From Branchinecta lynchi (lineage: Eukaryota; Arthropoda; Branchiopoda; Anostraca; Branchinectidae), in the NCBI GenBank assembly GCA_023053575.1, contig JAKZAP010000007.1, positions 12,119,508-12,183,507 on the forward strand: a stretch of DNA of 64,000 nucleotides, in the 5' to 3' direction. The notes beneath the pieces were generated by a model. It made no database searches. It saw nothing but the letters and a program-made list of their open reading frames with translations, and was not told the origin of the DNA. This document shows positions 47,950 through 58,558 of the stretch, piece after piece. The translations under genes and the position numbers were made by a program. How positions within the stretch are numbered: position 1 is the stretch's first letter; each line of letters begins with the position of its first letter.

Positions 47950-48151
47950 GCTCATATCAATTTCGTTGGTCTTTGTCAACAAAAGTTTGCTTCCTACAGA
48001 CAAGTCGTCTCTTGATGCACCATTTTTTGTCACCTGGTTTCAGTGTGTTGTAACTGTTGCCATTTGCTATGTTCTTTCATTTATGGCAAAAATCAGTCCA
48101 AGACTTGTCAGCTTTCCTGATCTTTCAATCAGCAAGGATGTCCTCATTAAT
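47950..48151 (+). CDS. SLC35C1: SLC35C1 exon 2
   Basis: 202 nt between a GTTTTTCCAG acceptor and a GTAAGT donor. Encodes TM1 (LISISLVFVNKSLL), the loop SSLDAPFFVTWFQC and TM2, then SFPDLSISKDVLIN. Completes Trp44 and leaves in phase 0, which exon 3 at 54499 requires. The intervening 6.3-kb intron contains the antisense LINE. Confidence 0.95.
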
Positions 48152-49635
48152 GTAAGTATGTTGTAAAAAGTTTCTTCGAATAAGGATGCAGTATTTGCTA
48201 CTGGGATTAATCTTATCTCTACTGGGATAAGATTAATCCGAATTAGGGATAATCTTATCTCAATAAAGACAAAATTAACCCCAGACTGCAAGTTTTTTTT
48301 TACAGTGTATGCTGTTAGATCCAGTTTGGAAAACAATGTAACAAAATACAGAAATTAATTTTTCTCTGAATGAGCAATCCATCCTGTTATTAATGGCCTT
48401 GCTCTGGCATAGGCTACTCATTCACTTCTTTTCTTAAAGCACCCATGACACAATTTTTTTTTTTGCTGATTTAGTAGCAGTAAAATGTAGAATAGTCTTT
48501 TATTAATACCCAAATCGTAGACATGGGCCGACATGGCAAATACTGGATACTCGTCAAAACTACAGTAACGTGCAGCGACAACTATACTCTCCCTTTAGGC
48601 AGTCAGTACATGAAGGCGTATACTTAAATTAAAAATGGATTTATCAGTTAACCAAGTAGAGGGCCAACGGTCGCGCTGAAAACTGTGGCGGATTTTTCAA
48701 AAAATTTTGATCGAAGATTCTTGACACTTACTATGTACGACTAGCAGCTAATAGAAACATGGTCGTTTCCATTCCCTGGCTAAAAATGTTTGTCAAGGAG
48801 TCAGTGACGACGCAGTTAATTGGCGACTTGAATAGGCTAATCAGAATTATTTTGCACTTGTTTGCTTTTCCTTTTTCGTGTTCGTAATCACATAGCCTAA
48901 AATGAAACTGACAAGTGAAGAAATTTTCTTTTCAGAGAATCCGTAAATCTTTAGAAGTGATTTGCTTCCAAATTCTCATGTTTATCCACATGCATGGGGA
49001 TAAAAAAAATACCCGATTGCGATTCCGGGTTGAGCAGAAATTCTTTGAAATGTGACTGAAAATTAATAACTGAAATAGAGACGAATAGCGAAAGGGCGTA
49101 GTTACTGGCACGGATGCTTTAAAGCTAGTTCTTGATGCCCGTTATCGCTTTTCCCAGCAGATTCCAATCCGTCCAGAAATAAATAGGTCGGATCAAGTCA
49201 TTCCCATTAAAATTGATGTAAGAACCAAAGAACAGGAGTTACTGTTATATTTCTTTTTCTATACGAAAGGGTGTTCCTTAGTGAAACCATACCACATTTT
49301 TTTTCTTTTTTAGACAGAAAGAATAAGACTTTTTGATTCCAATGTGGTGAGAATCTGGCCTAGTACAACGGATTTTCGAAAAGTCTGGGTGTTGCCAGCA
49401 AGACTTACCTTTAGCATGTAGGTTCAAAGAAAAAGTCTAGCCCCAGTTAAGTTCTGACTATAATTGGTATTCTCGTTAGCTCTTGTTGTTGTTTTAGGTA
49501 TCCCTGGTATTATTACAAGGAGCCGAGCTGGGGCAGTTTTTTGCGAATTCAAGAGTTGAAGTATCAACGATTGGACTCATCATTCAAGCCCCGCTTTCCC
49601 ACCGCCGGGTTTGCACATCTTCTATCAATTCTCTC

Positions 49636-49982
49636 AATTCAATTCAATTCAATTCAATTCATTTTATTCATAAAAATAGAGAACACCATTAACTGTTTAT
49701 GGCCCCACCATAAGGCCTAACATAAGGCCTGGCAATGGGCGGGGCTTATTCATCATTCATATAATCTTAAGGGAAACAAACCAAAGAAATCAAAAAAAGA
49801 AAGAAAAGAAGGAGAGAAAACAGAAGAAGAAGAAAAGAAGAATGAGGGCATAACAAACTGGCAAGAGAAATTCACTAACGAACGATCTTCCATCAACAAA
49901 ACGCCCTTGCTCCCCCCTCACAAAAAAAACAAAAAAAAAACAAGGAAGGAAAAAAGAAAAAATTCAATTACGTTTTCAAACT
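49636..49982 (-). repeat. 3' UTR and (GAATT)n tail of the LINE
   Basis: Contains two GGCCTTATG-type direct copies and a GGGGCC block that can pair with the first GGCCCC, then TTTTTATGAATAAAATGAAT and the pentanucleotide tail. A similar 3'-end fragment without coding sequence lies at 60711-60840. Confidence 0.7.
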
Positions 49983-52900
49983 TTATGTTCTCGTTAAGAA
50001 AAAAGACTTGGCCTGTGACTTGAACGCTGAAAGGGTAGACGCAACCCTTACCTCCTCAGGTATTGAGTTCCACACCCCCGGAGCGAAGTGTTTTATTATG
50101 AAAGAAGCTCTTGTTGTTTTACGGGGGGCACTCGCCAACTGTCCGGCATTCCGAGTAGAATACTCGTGGAAATCCTGATTCTGTGAAAACAAATTCTGAA
50201 AAGATGAATTTAAATGATCATTAAAATACTTATAAGTGAAAACTGCAACTTGGTAATCTCTAATTGTGGCGACATCCATTATTTTATTAGATCTAAAACG
50301 TTCACTGCGATTCTTATTGGGGTCATGCGACGTGATTGCCCGGATAGCACTGTTCTGTAGATTTTGAACTTTCTTGTAACAAGATACAAAATTGCTAGCC
50401 CACACGGAGCATCCATAAATTAAGTAAGGATGAAAAATAGCATAATATATCATTCGTAGAATTTTAGATGATGCAATGTTTTTAACTCCCCTTATCACTC
50501 CAAGAGACCGAGAAAGTTTAGACGACAGAATATCGGCGTGTTCTTTCCATGACAAATTCTCATCAAGTAGAAAACCAAGGTATTTGACGGATTGCACTCT
50601 TTTGATGACTGAAGTACCCACCATAACTTGACCAGGGCTTGTTAGGGATGAGGTTCTCGAGAATACCATATAGTTTGTTTTAAAAAAATTCAGGGTTAGT
50701 AGGTGAGAATCAGTGAAATTGGTAAATTCAGCTAGTGCTTTTTTTAGCTTTTCGTATAAATCAGGTACAGAAGGGGCAGACAAAAAAAGAAGAGTGTCAT
50801 CAGCAAATAAAAGAATACCAGCTTCGGATAGGAAATATTTAACCGTGTCAATAAAAATAATAAAAAGTAATGGACCCAAAATCGAACCCTGTGGCACTCC
50901 GCAATGGATTGCACACTGTTCCGATGTAATACTACCGTTCATGACTACTTGTTTCCTTCCAAATAAATATGACCGAAGCCAGTCTAGTGCTTTACCCCCT
51001 ATTCCAATAGACTGTAAAGAATTTAGTAGTTCATGGTGGTCAACAGTATCAAATGCTTTTTTTAAGTCCAAAAATATTGCAGCTGGAATCAAACCATTTT
51101 CAAAAGCTTCGTTAATCCAATCTACTAGTTTAATGATAGCTAAGTCCGTTGACAGACCTTTGCGGAACCCAAATTGAGTATCGAGCAGAATTTTATTATC
51201 TTCAACGTGTCTGGAAAGTTGACCGTGCACTATTTTTTCGTAAACTTTAGAAAAAAAAGGAAGGATTGATATTGGTCTTTTGTTACTTGCTTCATCTTTT
51301 TTCCCGGATTTATGTAAAGGAATTACCCGCGCCAGCTTCAAAGCTTCAGGGAAGATTCCTGTTTTAATAGATAAATTTATTAAATGGACAAGTATAGGAA
51401 TTAGGGATTGTTTAGCTGCCCTTACAATTTTTAAACTTATCCCATCAACACCACAAGAATTCGATTTCATATTATTAATGATTTTATTAATTTCCTCAGA
51501 TGAACATGCAGTAAAATGCAGTTCTGAAAAAAGTGGTCTGTTTATCGCTAGCGGGACTGGGTTTGCTTTACGACGCGCTTCCTCACACAGTCGTCTGCCT
51601 TCGGAAGAAAAATAATTACAAAGGTAATCAGCAATTAGCTTGGGATCTTCGAGCCTTCCGTGAGCAGAATTTAATATTTTAATCTCATCACAAGATGGCC
51701 GTTTACCAAGTAAATCATTTATACTCTTCCATACTTTCTTCATATTCCCATTACAAGAAGCAAACTGATCTTCATAATATTTAATCCGAGCTCTTCTTCG
51801 TATAGAATTTAACTGATTGCGATACGCTTTATAACGCGCATGGTTCTCAATAGAAGGATCATTTATATACACACGAAAAAGTTTATTTTTATTTTTTACT
51901 GAGATTACAAGTCCAGGCGTCATCCAGGGTTTTCTTGGAAAATTCCTTTTCCCTTTCTTACAATCCTGAAGGGGGCAAGCCAAATCCATTGCTTTTGTTA
52001 TAGTTTCTGAAAAAAGATCATATGCTTTACTTGGGCAATCTTCATTTATTACTGGAGAAAAATCTTGCTCGTCCAAAATCTTACTAAACTTGTGTAAATT
52101 TGTTTCATTCATTAACCGATAAGACTGCCTTGTGTTAATCTTAAACCGCTCCTTACTGTTTAGTCTTATTTTGGATAACAGGAAAAAATGATCAGATCCA
52201 TCTGTAACAACCACATCAGCGAAAGACCTCTCAAAAAATGCACTGTCACAGAAAATGTTGTCAATTAGCGTCGCCGACTTGTTTGTTATTCGAGTTGGAA
52301 CAGTGACTAACGGATAGTTATCCGAAGAAATCATTAAGTTTACAAAATCGTAACTATCGTTCTTATTTAAAAGATTTATGTTGAAATCCCCCATTATTAT
52401 TCGACTTTTGTTTTCATCGTTTACCCGTTCAAGTACATTTCCCAATTGCTGAAGAAATTCCTTATTATTGTAAGAAGGGACTTTATACACTAAACCAAGG
52501 ATCAAGTTTTTTCCACGAGTATTCTTAATTTCAATAAACATTGTTTCAAGTCTACCTTCAAGCCACAGGGAAAGATCCTCTCTCACCCAATACGAAATAT
52601 CATCTTTTATTAGCAAAGCAAGGCCGCCTTTTTCCATGGAGGATCGTTCGCGACGTTCACATTTGTAACCGGGAAAAGGAAAATCCCAAGGAAGCGATTT
52701 CTTAGACACGAAAGTCTCACACAAACCAATTATCGACGGTACGCAAATTAGTGACGATAAAGTGTCACATAAAGATGAATAAGCAGTTCGCAAACCTTGG
52801 CAATTCCACAACCCAAAAATCATACTATTATCTGAGGTATTCGCCCATTCACTTGAATTTGAACAACCAAGAGAAATGTATTTGCTTGGGCGAGGATGAT

Positions 52901-53048
52901 CAGTTACAAGATTTCTAGTACAATCATCGTCACCCGCAATAGGCATTCCAAGAACACTATCAGGTGAAAACGGGTTGTTTTCAAATTCCTTCAAAAGCAC
53001 GTCATCTGATTGATTTGAATATGCAGGGAAATTAGAAGCACTACACAT
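49983..53048 (-). CDS. LINE ORF2 protein: APE endonuclease and reverse transcriptase
   Basis: 1021 aa, uninterrupted. Residues 78-295 form an apurinic-like endonuclease: N82 (WNCQG), E111 (CETF), GGLALL 141-146, GDFN 220-223, ID 262-263, SDH 285-287, with all catalytic positions present. Residues about 570-850 form the reverse transcriptase: ARVIPLHKSG, RPISILPFFSKVYEKI, FLDLKKAFDTVDH, GVPQGSILGPLLF and the active-site FADD 748-751. The C-terminus (IYGCSVWASN, VWNSIPEEV) is typical of CR1/L2/jockey-group elements; no RNase H is seen. It nicks target DNA and primes cDNA synthesis there. The first about 75 residues are not recognised. Confidence 0.97.
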   Translation of the reverse strand: MCSASNFPAYSNQSDDVLLKEFENNPFSPDSVLGMPIAGDDDCTRNLVTDHPRPSKYISLGCSNSSEWANTSDNSMIFGLWNCQGLRTAYSSLCDTLSSLICVPSIIGLCETFVSKKSLPWDFPFPGYKCERRERSSMEKGGLALLIKDDISYWVREDLSLWLEGRLETMFIEIKNTRGKNLILGLVYKVPSYNNKEFLQQLGNVLERVNDENKSRIIMGDFNINLLNKNDSYDFVNLMISSDNYPLVTVPTRITNKSATLIDNIFCDSAFFERSFADVVVTDGSDHFFLLSKIRLNSKERFKINTRQSYRLMNETNLHKFSKILDEQDFSPVINEDCPSKAYDLFSETITKAMDLACPLQDCKKGKRNFPRKPWMTPGLVISVKNKNKLFRVYINDPSIENHARYKAYRNQLNSIRRRARIKYYEDQFASCNGNMKKVWKSINDLLGKRPSCDEIKILNSAHGRLEDPKLIADYLCNYFSSEGRRLCEEARRKANPVPLAINRPLFSELHFTACSSEEINKIINNMKSNSCGVDGISLKIVRAAKQSLIPILVHLINLSIKTGIFPEALKLARVIPLHKSGKKDEASNKRPISILPFFSKVYEKIVHGQLSRHVEDNKILLDTQFGFRKGLSTDLAIIKLVDWINEAFENGLIPAAIFLDLKKAFDTVDHHELLNSLQSIGIGGKALDWLRSYLFGRKQVVMNGSITSEQCAIHCGVPQGSILGPLLFIIFIDTVKYFLSEAGILLFADDTLLFLSAPSVPDLYEKLKKALAEFTNFTDSHLLTLNFFKTNYMVFSRTSSLTSPGQVMVGTSVIKRVQSVKYLGFLLDENLSWKEHADILSSKLSRSLGVIRGVKNIASSKILRMIYYAIFHPYLIYGCSVWASNFVSCYKKVQNLQNSAIRAITSHDPNKNRSERFRSNKIMDVATIRDYQVAVFTYKYFNDHLNSSFQNLFSQNQDFHEYSTRNAGQLASAPRKTTRASFIIKHFAPGVWNSIPEEVRVASTLSAFKSQAKSFFLTRT

Positions 53049-53093
53049 ATGTTAACAAATATAAAAATACGTTAAAGCACGAGGTTATTACTA

Positions 53094-54113
53094 CTAACAG
53101 ATATCGTCAAGGGACCAAAGCCTGCGCGTCGTATCATTTCCTGGGAGCCGAACGTACACACGACCGCGGCTGGACCACACGTTCTTATTACCGTACTGGT
53201 CTCGACCAGCCTGCAGAATGTCACGCCTTCGGTTCGTGAGATTCTCCGATAGAAAGAGTCCTGTTTTCGCAAGTTTTCCTTTTGCTTTGAACACTTTTTC
53301 CGCCAGTTCTTTGCTTGCGAATCTCACGAGTACAGGGGCTATCTTATCAGGACGACTAGGGTCAGCAACCAATGGAAAACGCGAAACTGCAATGACGTCA
53401 CTACTCGCTAGTCCAGTTAGGCCTAACTGATTCTGGATAACACCAGTAACTACAGCTTTCAATTCTGCTCCTTGATCTTGTTTAACTCCGAGAAATAACA
53501 GAGAGTCAAGGCGTGACTCTTGTTCATGATCATCTAGCTTTGTTTCTATTTTTACGATCCTTGCTTCCAAGAGATGAACTTGTTGTTTTAGCGATTTGAG
53601 ATGCTTTTCAACGGCTTCAAATTTTGGTGAGAACTCAAGAGTTATGGCGTTGTATATATCGTTTATAACAGTGTCTGTAGAAATGGGTGTGACAGTCGAG
53701 GCAAGGGCTTTCTGAACCTTCTCATTTATAGCCGCTTTCAAACTTTCTTTAGTTATGGTAACTTCCTGCTCCGCCGTGTCAATCCGCTTCAGTAGATCTG
53801 AAGTCGCAGCAGACGCATCACCCGGGTCAGTACCGGAAGTTTCAGCTTCAAGATATACATTAGGCTGTAATGCCAGTTCCTCAAATGCCGCTTTCACTCC
53901 CTTAGCGCTTTTTTTCATTGCATCTGTTTTATTAGATTCAAAATCTCGAAGTTGGGATTCTGTGACTCTGCATCTATCATGGCTGCCGTAGCAGAAAACG
54001 CTATACTGGAACTTTCCTGACGTAGTTTTGTTCGCACGTAGGATACGGACTGGCCATAACGGATAACCGGCAAAACTGGCCAATGCCAAATCACCCAGAT
54101 GGAACTGAACCAT
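53094..54113 (-). CDS. LINE ORF1 protein with N-terminal PWWP-like domain
   Basis: 339 aa. Residues 5-62 read as a PWWP domain: GDLALASFAGYPLWPVRIL matches the family's GDLVWAK..GYP.WPA start, with YPLWP at 17-21 in place of PWWP, then KFQYSVFCYGSHDRCRV like the second half (…V.FFG…). PWWP domains bind methylated histone lysine (mostly H3K36me) together with DNA. Residues about 160-200 form a heptad-like coiled coil, and 200-322 look like the RRM/C-terminal domain of LINE ORF1 proteins (VLVRFASKELAEKVFKAKGK, LFLSENLTNRRRDI, NVWSSRGRVYVRL). Expected role: an RNA-binding trimer in the retrotransposition particle, here with a chromatin-reading module. The ATG at 54113 is the first in frame; see the finding on a possible 55-nt intron that would extend the N-terminus. 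Confidence 0.88.
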   Translation of the reverse strand: MVQFHLGDLALASFAGYPLWPVRILRANKTTSGKFQYSVFCYGSHDRCRVTESQLRDFESNKTDAMKKSAKGVKAAFEELALQPNVYLEAETSGTDPGDASAATSDLLKRIDTAEQEVTITKESLKAAINEKVQKALASTVTPISTDTVINDIYNAITLEFSPKFEAVEKHLKSLKQQVHLLEARIVKIETKLDDHEQESRLDSLLFLGVKQDQGAELKAVVTGVIQNQLGLTGLASSDVIAVSRFPLVADPSRPDKIAPVLVRFASKELAEKVFKAKGKLAKTGLFLSENLTNRRRDILQAGRDQYGNKNVWSSRGRVYVRLPGNDTTRRLWSLDDIC

Positions 54114-54498
54114 TTGGGTTTGCGGATTATTAATATGTAGATAGTACTAGTTGACTTACTTCCCCGGGGCCTTCTTGTCCCCGTCGACGAAATGACGCTT
54201 CTAAAATATCCAATCTGTTTGCAAATAACGCAGCAAACTTTGCTTCCTCCGGCACGATAATTTGTCAGCAAAAAAGTCTATACACTTGTACTTGGCTCAA
54301 GCATTGCGATACTGAGCATAGAGTGTGCACTGTCTGACTGTCTTGTCTCAAACAAATTTTCTGCCGGATAGTTTTTGTATAGTTATCTCTCACTCTGTTG
54401 GACGAGTATACCTCTGTGCGCACTGGAATGAATAGTTGTGTCTGCTCTAGGGCGCGACTGAATGACTCAAATCCTTGTTTAACAGTAGTCTGTTGCAG

Positions 54499-54637
54499 GT
54501 TCTTCCCTTGTCAATAGTCTTCGTTACGATGATATCACTGAACAACTTGTGTTTGAAGCATGTTGGCGTATCCTTCTATTACGTCGGCCGCTCTTTAACA
54601 ACAGTCTTCAATGTTTTAATGACTTTTGTCATACTGA
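54499..54637 (+). CDS. SLC35C1: SLC35C1 exon 3
   Basis: 139 nt between a CTGTTGCAG acceptor and a GTAAGT donor, phase 0 in and 1 out. Reads [35 protein letters not shown] and [11 protein letters not shown], the most conserved core of GDP-fucose transporters. Too short and lacking an ATG-led frame of its own, it is easily missed by ORF calling. The end of the LINE lies only about 230 bp upstream, so the acceptor region of this exon was narrowly spared. Confidence 0.96.
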
Positions 54638-55611
54638 GTAAGTAGTTGTTGCATGTAGGTCTACCCTGCTGACGTGACATATTAGAGTTCAGTTGGGGGA
54701 GGGGGGAGTCGACCTTTCAAATTGTAAAGACGCGGTTAGAATAGCCTATGAAATTAAATTGTTAAAGACAACAAATTAGGCCACTAAATCTAACAATTTA
54801 GATACTATGGACTGTTTTTCGTGGTTCACAGAAGACGCTCATGTTAGCGGATCCATTTGTGCAAAGTAAATCTGTAAAAAAAGAAAAATTCTATTGCTTA
54901 TTAAATTCCGTCTTGATTTTGTTACTTTATTTTCTAGAATATCTTATATTAGTCAAAAATGAAAACCAATTTCTTTTTCCTCGAAACTGGCTTTAAATAA
55001 AGATAATCCTAGAAAATAAAGCAAAAAAATTAAGACGGAGTTTATTAAGTAATAAATAAAAAAAAGGCTCAGGCACCATCCCTAGGTAGTCTAGGACGTC
55101 CCTACCCCTCATTTGTTGATTGCTTCTGAAAGTGGAAAATGCCGGCCGGTTTTCAGAAGATTAGAACGCTATTCGCAAGGTCTCAGCGACCCCTGTTCAA
55201 GAGCTAGCCTAATCTCCACTCTCGAAACCATATCATTAATTCCTTGTGCTTGCATTTTTCTTTGTTTCTTCAGACTTAGGAGCTAGTGCATAACTCCCTA
55301 CCGCAAATAAATTGAATCACCCGCTATCATAGCTGTCTTGGCTTAGACACTGTTAGGTGGGATAGACCGTTGTAGCATAAGAGGAATCAAATCGGTTAGT
55401 CTACCCCAGGAGGTGAGAAATCTGCATCTCATTGTGCTTCTGCCGATGTAGCAGAGGGCAGAAAACTCCAACTTTCTGTAACTTTTGTCAGTGCATTAGT
55501 GTCATAGGCTGCCGGCCAAATGTCCCGTGAAGAACCAGTATAACCATCCTGGCAGATGGGAGATAGTAACCGCGATTGTTTTGTGTATATGCTATCGTCC
55601 TAACCTGCCGG

Positions 55612-55745
55612 ATTCTGTTAAAGTTTAACTGAAAAGGGCAGAGAAGGGACAGCCTTGTTACCCCTCACTTATTCACTTAGAGAGGCTTGAAGACCCGATG
55701 AAAATGCGTTACTTTGTTGCTCCACTATTCACGAATAACCAATTT
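55612..55745. repeat. Dispersed repeat J, copy 1
   Basis: Shares TTAAAGTTTAACTGAA, GGGCAGA, ACAGCCTTGTTACCCCTCAC, AAGACCCGAT and TTGCTCCACT order with 60548-60665. Confidence 0.6.
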
Positions 55746-56793
55746 TCAAATAGTGGAATTTCCCTGTCAGATGTGTGTTACTACCTGTGTCGCATGCTTG
55801 ACGAAAAAGATTTATGAACATTTTTTTGTTCAGGCACTAAGCAGTCTTCGCCAAGCTTATCACCGCCCACTAAAAAGCCGCGTCTGTGTGCCGATTCAAA
55901 TATTCCGCGTCATAGTAGAATTTACGCTGTCGGGACAGCCGTAGACACTCTGAACCTCACTACGAGAGCAGATAGTGGAAAATCAAAAAATCTCTTAGCA
56001 GAATCCAAATAACTCAGTGTATTCAACTAAATGACACAAAAATAAGTTGGCTTTTCAGTTAAACTTTAAATGAACACATATAATAGTTGCGTTTTTGTTT
56101 GACTTTTTACTCGCCTTTTCGACGGCTTTTTACTGTTTTTGCGTTTTAGTAAAATGGTCCTAAGCACTGTTTGACAATTTCCCGTTTTTGTCAAAAAGGC
56201 AAACGCCGACTTTCGCCTTTTCCCTCGGCTTTTTGCAAAAAGGCAAACTTGCTAGGTTACCAAGTCACGCTCTCCTTTTGGCTTTTGCTTCGCGATTTTT
56301 ATCAGTTTACCCCAAAATCCAACAAAAGATCAAAATCATCAGCAGTATTTGAAGACTATCCCGGATATTTAAGATGGACAAGTTTATAGTACAAATAAAA
56401 TACAAGTAAAATGGCATTTGTCAAAATTGCGTTTTCATCCAAGAAAAGAGAGAAGTCCTTAGTAGAAACGTCGACTTGCAAAAACGCGAAAATGTTCAAA
56501 AGGCCTGAAAAATGCTAAAAGCTAAAGACGAAAAGGGAAAGGCAAAAGTCGAACAAAAACGTAACTAGTGCTCCCGACCCTCAGAACAAAAACAGTAGGC
56601 GCTACGGAACGGGTATCACAAGATGGCGAATGCTAATCCGCTAAGGTTGTGGCTCCCCCGAACGTATGTAGTAGCATCAAGTTCAGCGGAACGCAACCTA
56701 GTTCTACTTACGAATAAAAAGAAACTGATAGCAACAAAACTAGCTGTGAACTAGAATGAACATTCTGAATAAGTTTTTTTTTTATAATTTAAG

Positions 56794-56880
56794 GAATGAG
56801 TACCTCAAGGAATGCCATCATTTGCTGTGGAATAATCATCGGTGGATTCTGGTTGGGTGTAGACCAAGAGGGGAGCTCAG
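56794..56880 (+). CDS. SLC35C1: SLC35C1 exon 4
   Basis: 87 nt between a T-rich tract ending TTTAAG and a GTAAAT donor. A|GA gives Arg, then [19 protein letters not shown] and LGVDQEGSS, a family signature. Leaves in phase 1 to make Gly with exon 5. The acceptor is weak at -3 (AAG) but the pyrimidine tract is long. Confidence 0.95.
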
Positions 56881-57260
56881 GTAAATCTTAAGTTGTCTAC
56901 CCTACTTTGATAGCCGGCTCTGTTTGAGCTTCTGTGTATACTTTTCCCGCTTAAATGAGACTTCCGTTGCTAGCTATTTCTCAGAAAGCTATTATCTAAA
57001 CGAGCTCTGTCGTCAGCTTCTGCAGGCAACAGTATTTAATGCCATATACCAGCAAACCAAGTAATCAACAGACAATGAAGTGCTGCAAACAGGAAACAAA
57101 AGTATCAGAAAGGATTACCAGTAGTTGGTCCTTGTGGTAATTGTTGCCAAGCTCCTGTCATCTGGGTGCACAGATAAAACTTCAGTCCATTTTACAATAT
57201 TAAAGGACATTTGAACTCGTAACGTGTCTATATAATATGGAAATCTTTCGAAAACACTAA

Positions 57261-58558
57261 AAGCGTATTCTCGCCGTTCCTCGGGGTATCAGAGGCAACG
57301 GCTAGAATAGAGGGAGTCACTCCACGCGGACTCCGCGTCCGGAAAACAACGAGAACACGGGAAATGCTTCCAAAATGAATTTTCTTCCAAAAATAAAAAT
57401 GCAGTTGACGAAATTAGTCTGGATCCACTTTATTTCTGGTTTTGTTTATTCTGATTCTTTTTAATTAATTTTACATTGCACCAACACCAGCAAAAATGCG
57501 TTCCCCTCTGTATCTGAAAGGGGGATCCCAAAACGTAAGTGGAGGGATACCTATGACAATGCAAAAGTTGTCCGACTGTCCGTCCGTTCGTCCGTCTGTC
57601 TGTCAGCACGATAACTCTCGAAGGGAATGAGATATTTTGATGAAACTTGGTGTCAGGACTCTTCGAGTCAAGGGAAAGGTCGAGTTGTCGATAGGTCGAT
57701 AGCTGCATATTTAGGGGAGGGGGAGGGGTTTCAAATAAGGGGCGAAACAAATATTTTTTGAAAAGCTAATGAGATAGTTGATTACGGAGTAAGACGACAT
57801 GCTGAACACGAATATGAAAACCTCGGAATCCGGCTAAAACCGGAAAGTTTGTCAAAAATAAAAGATTAATCTGAAGTTGATTAGAGGTTCGATTTAAGGA
57901 TAGTGAAACATGCTGAATACGAATATGAAAATTATTCTGTCGCCGGACAAGTAGATTGCGCGGAATCCGGCCATAACCGGGAAATCTGTTAAAAGTAAAA
58001 GTTTTATATCAATTTCATTAGGTGTTCGATAAACGGGTAAGAAGGCATGCTGAATTCGTGTTTGACAATCATTTTATACCTGGACACATTTCACCACGAA
58101 TCCTGCTGAATTCGGAAAGTTTGTTCAAAGTTGGAAGTTTTATGTGAAGTTGATTATGGAGATATGGATGTTATGGAGATACGCTGAATCAGTTTTGAAC
58201 TTCAGTTTTTTGCAAGACAAGTAGTTCGACCGGAATCCGGCTGAAACCGGAAATTTGGCAGGAACTTTCGTCAAAGTAGACATGACGCAGGCTATAGGGG
58301 TAAACTCACAAGCTGAATCCATATTTGAACTTCGTCTTCTCCGATGATTACCACTGGACCGCTACAAGACCCGATTGTCTGTAAATATTAAATTTTTGGG
58401 ATCCCATCGAAACCTTTGGTCTTGTTAATGATGGTGAGGATAATCGGAGCATTTTCCGTCCGTGAGAACTTGCGAGAATACGGGACTGAGTCCCCGGGAC
58501 AAACAAAAACGCGGGGACTCCTCAAGTGGAGTCCTCGGGGAACGGCGAGAGTACGCCT
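57261..58558. mobile_element. TIR element A copy A3, interrupted by a B element (SLC35C1 intron 4)
   Basis: Outer parts 57261-57521 and 58427-58558 match the complete copy at 41529-41942 in reverse, with TIRs AGCGTATTCTCGCCGTTCC and GGAACGGCGAGAGTACGCC. Between them sits an inserted B element (57522-58426), which splits A at its CTGAAAGGGAGTCC site. B moved after A. Confidence 0.82.
57522..58426. mobile_element. B element copy B4, nested in element A
   Basis: GGGATCCCAAAACGTAAG start, GTCCGTCCGTTCG tract, four units, end AAACCTTTGGTCTTGTT. Interrupts A3 in SLC35C1 intron 4. Confidence 0.82.

Larger units (their letters stand above)
49636..54270 (-). mobile_element. LINE retrotransposon (CR1/L2 group), both ORFs open, with PWWP ORF1
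   Basis: Antisense to SLC35C1 within its intron 2. Order on the minus strand: short 5' leader, ORF1 (54113-53094), 45-nt spacer, ORF2 (53048-49983), 3' UTR with self-complementary GGCC..GGCC blocks, and a terminal (GAATT)n tail at about 49660-49636. Short 3' repeats instead of poly(A), an APE endonuclease and an RT resembling CR1/L2/Crack support the clade. Two uninterrupted long ORFs argue for a recent insertion. The 5' boundary (about 54270) is estimated from where coding-like text fades; no clear target duplication was found and 5' truncation is possible. Confidence 0.9.

Noticed and set aside
49315..49423. Possible SLC35C1 exon 3 with KVWVLPARLTF after a good acceptor
   Set aside because: The resemblance to VLPLSIVF is short and the rest does not match. 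The true exon 3 was found at 54499-54637 with exact phases.
50713..51615. Open frames on the plus strand (154 and 111 codons)
   Set aside because: They are antisense shadows of the LINE ORF2.
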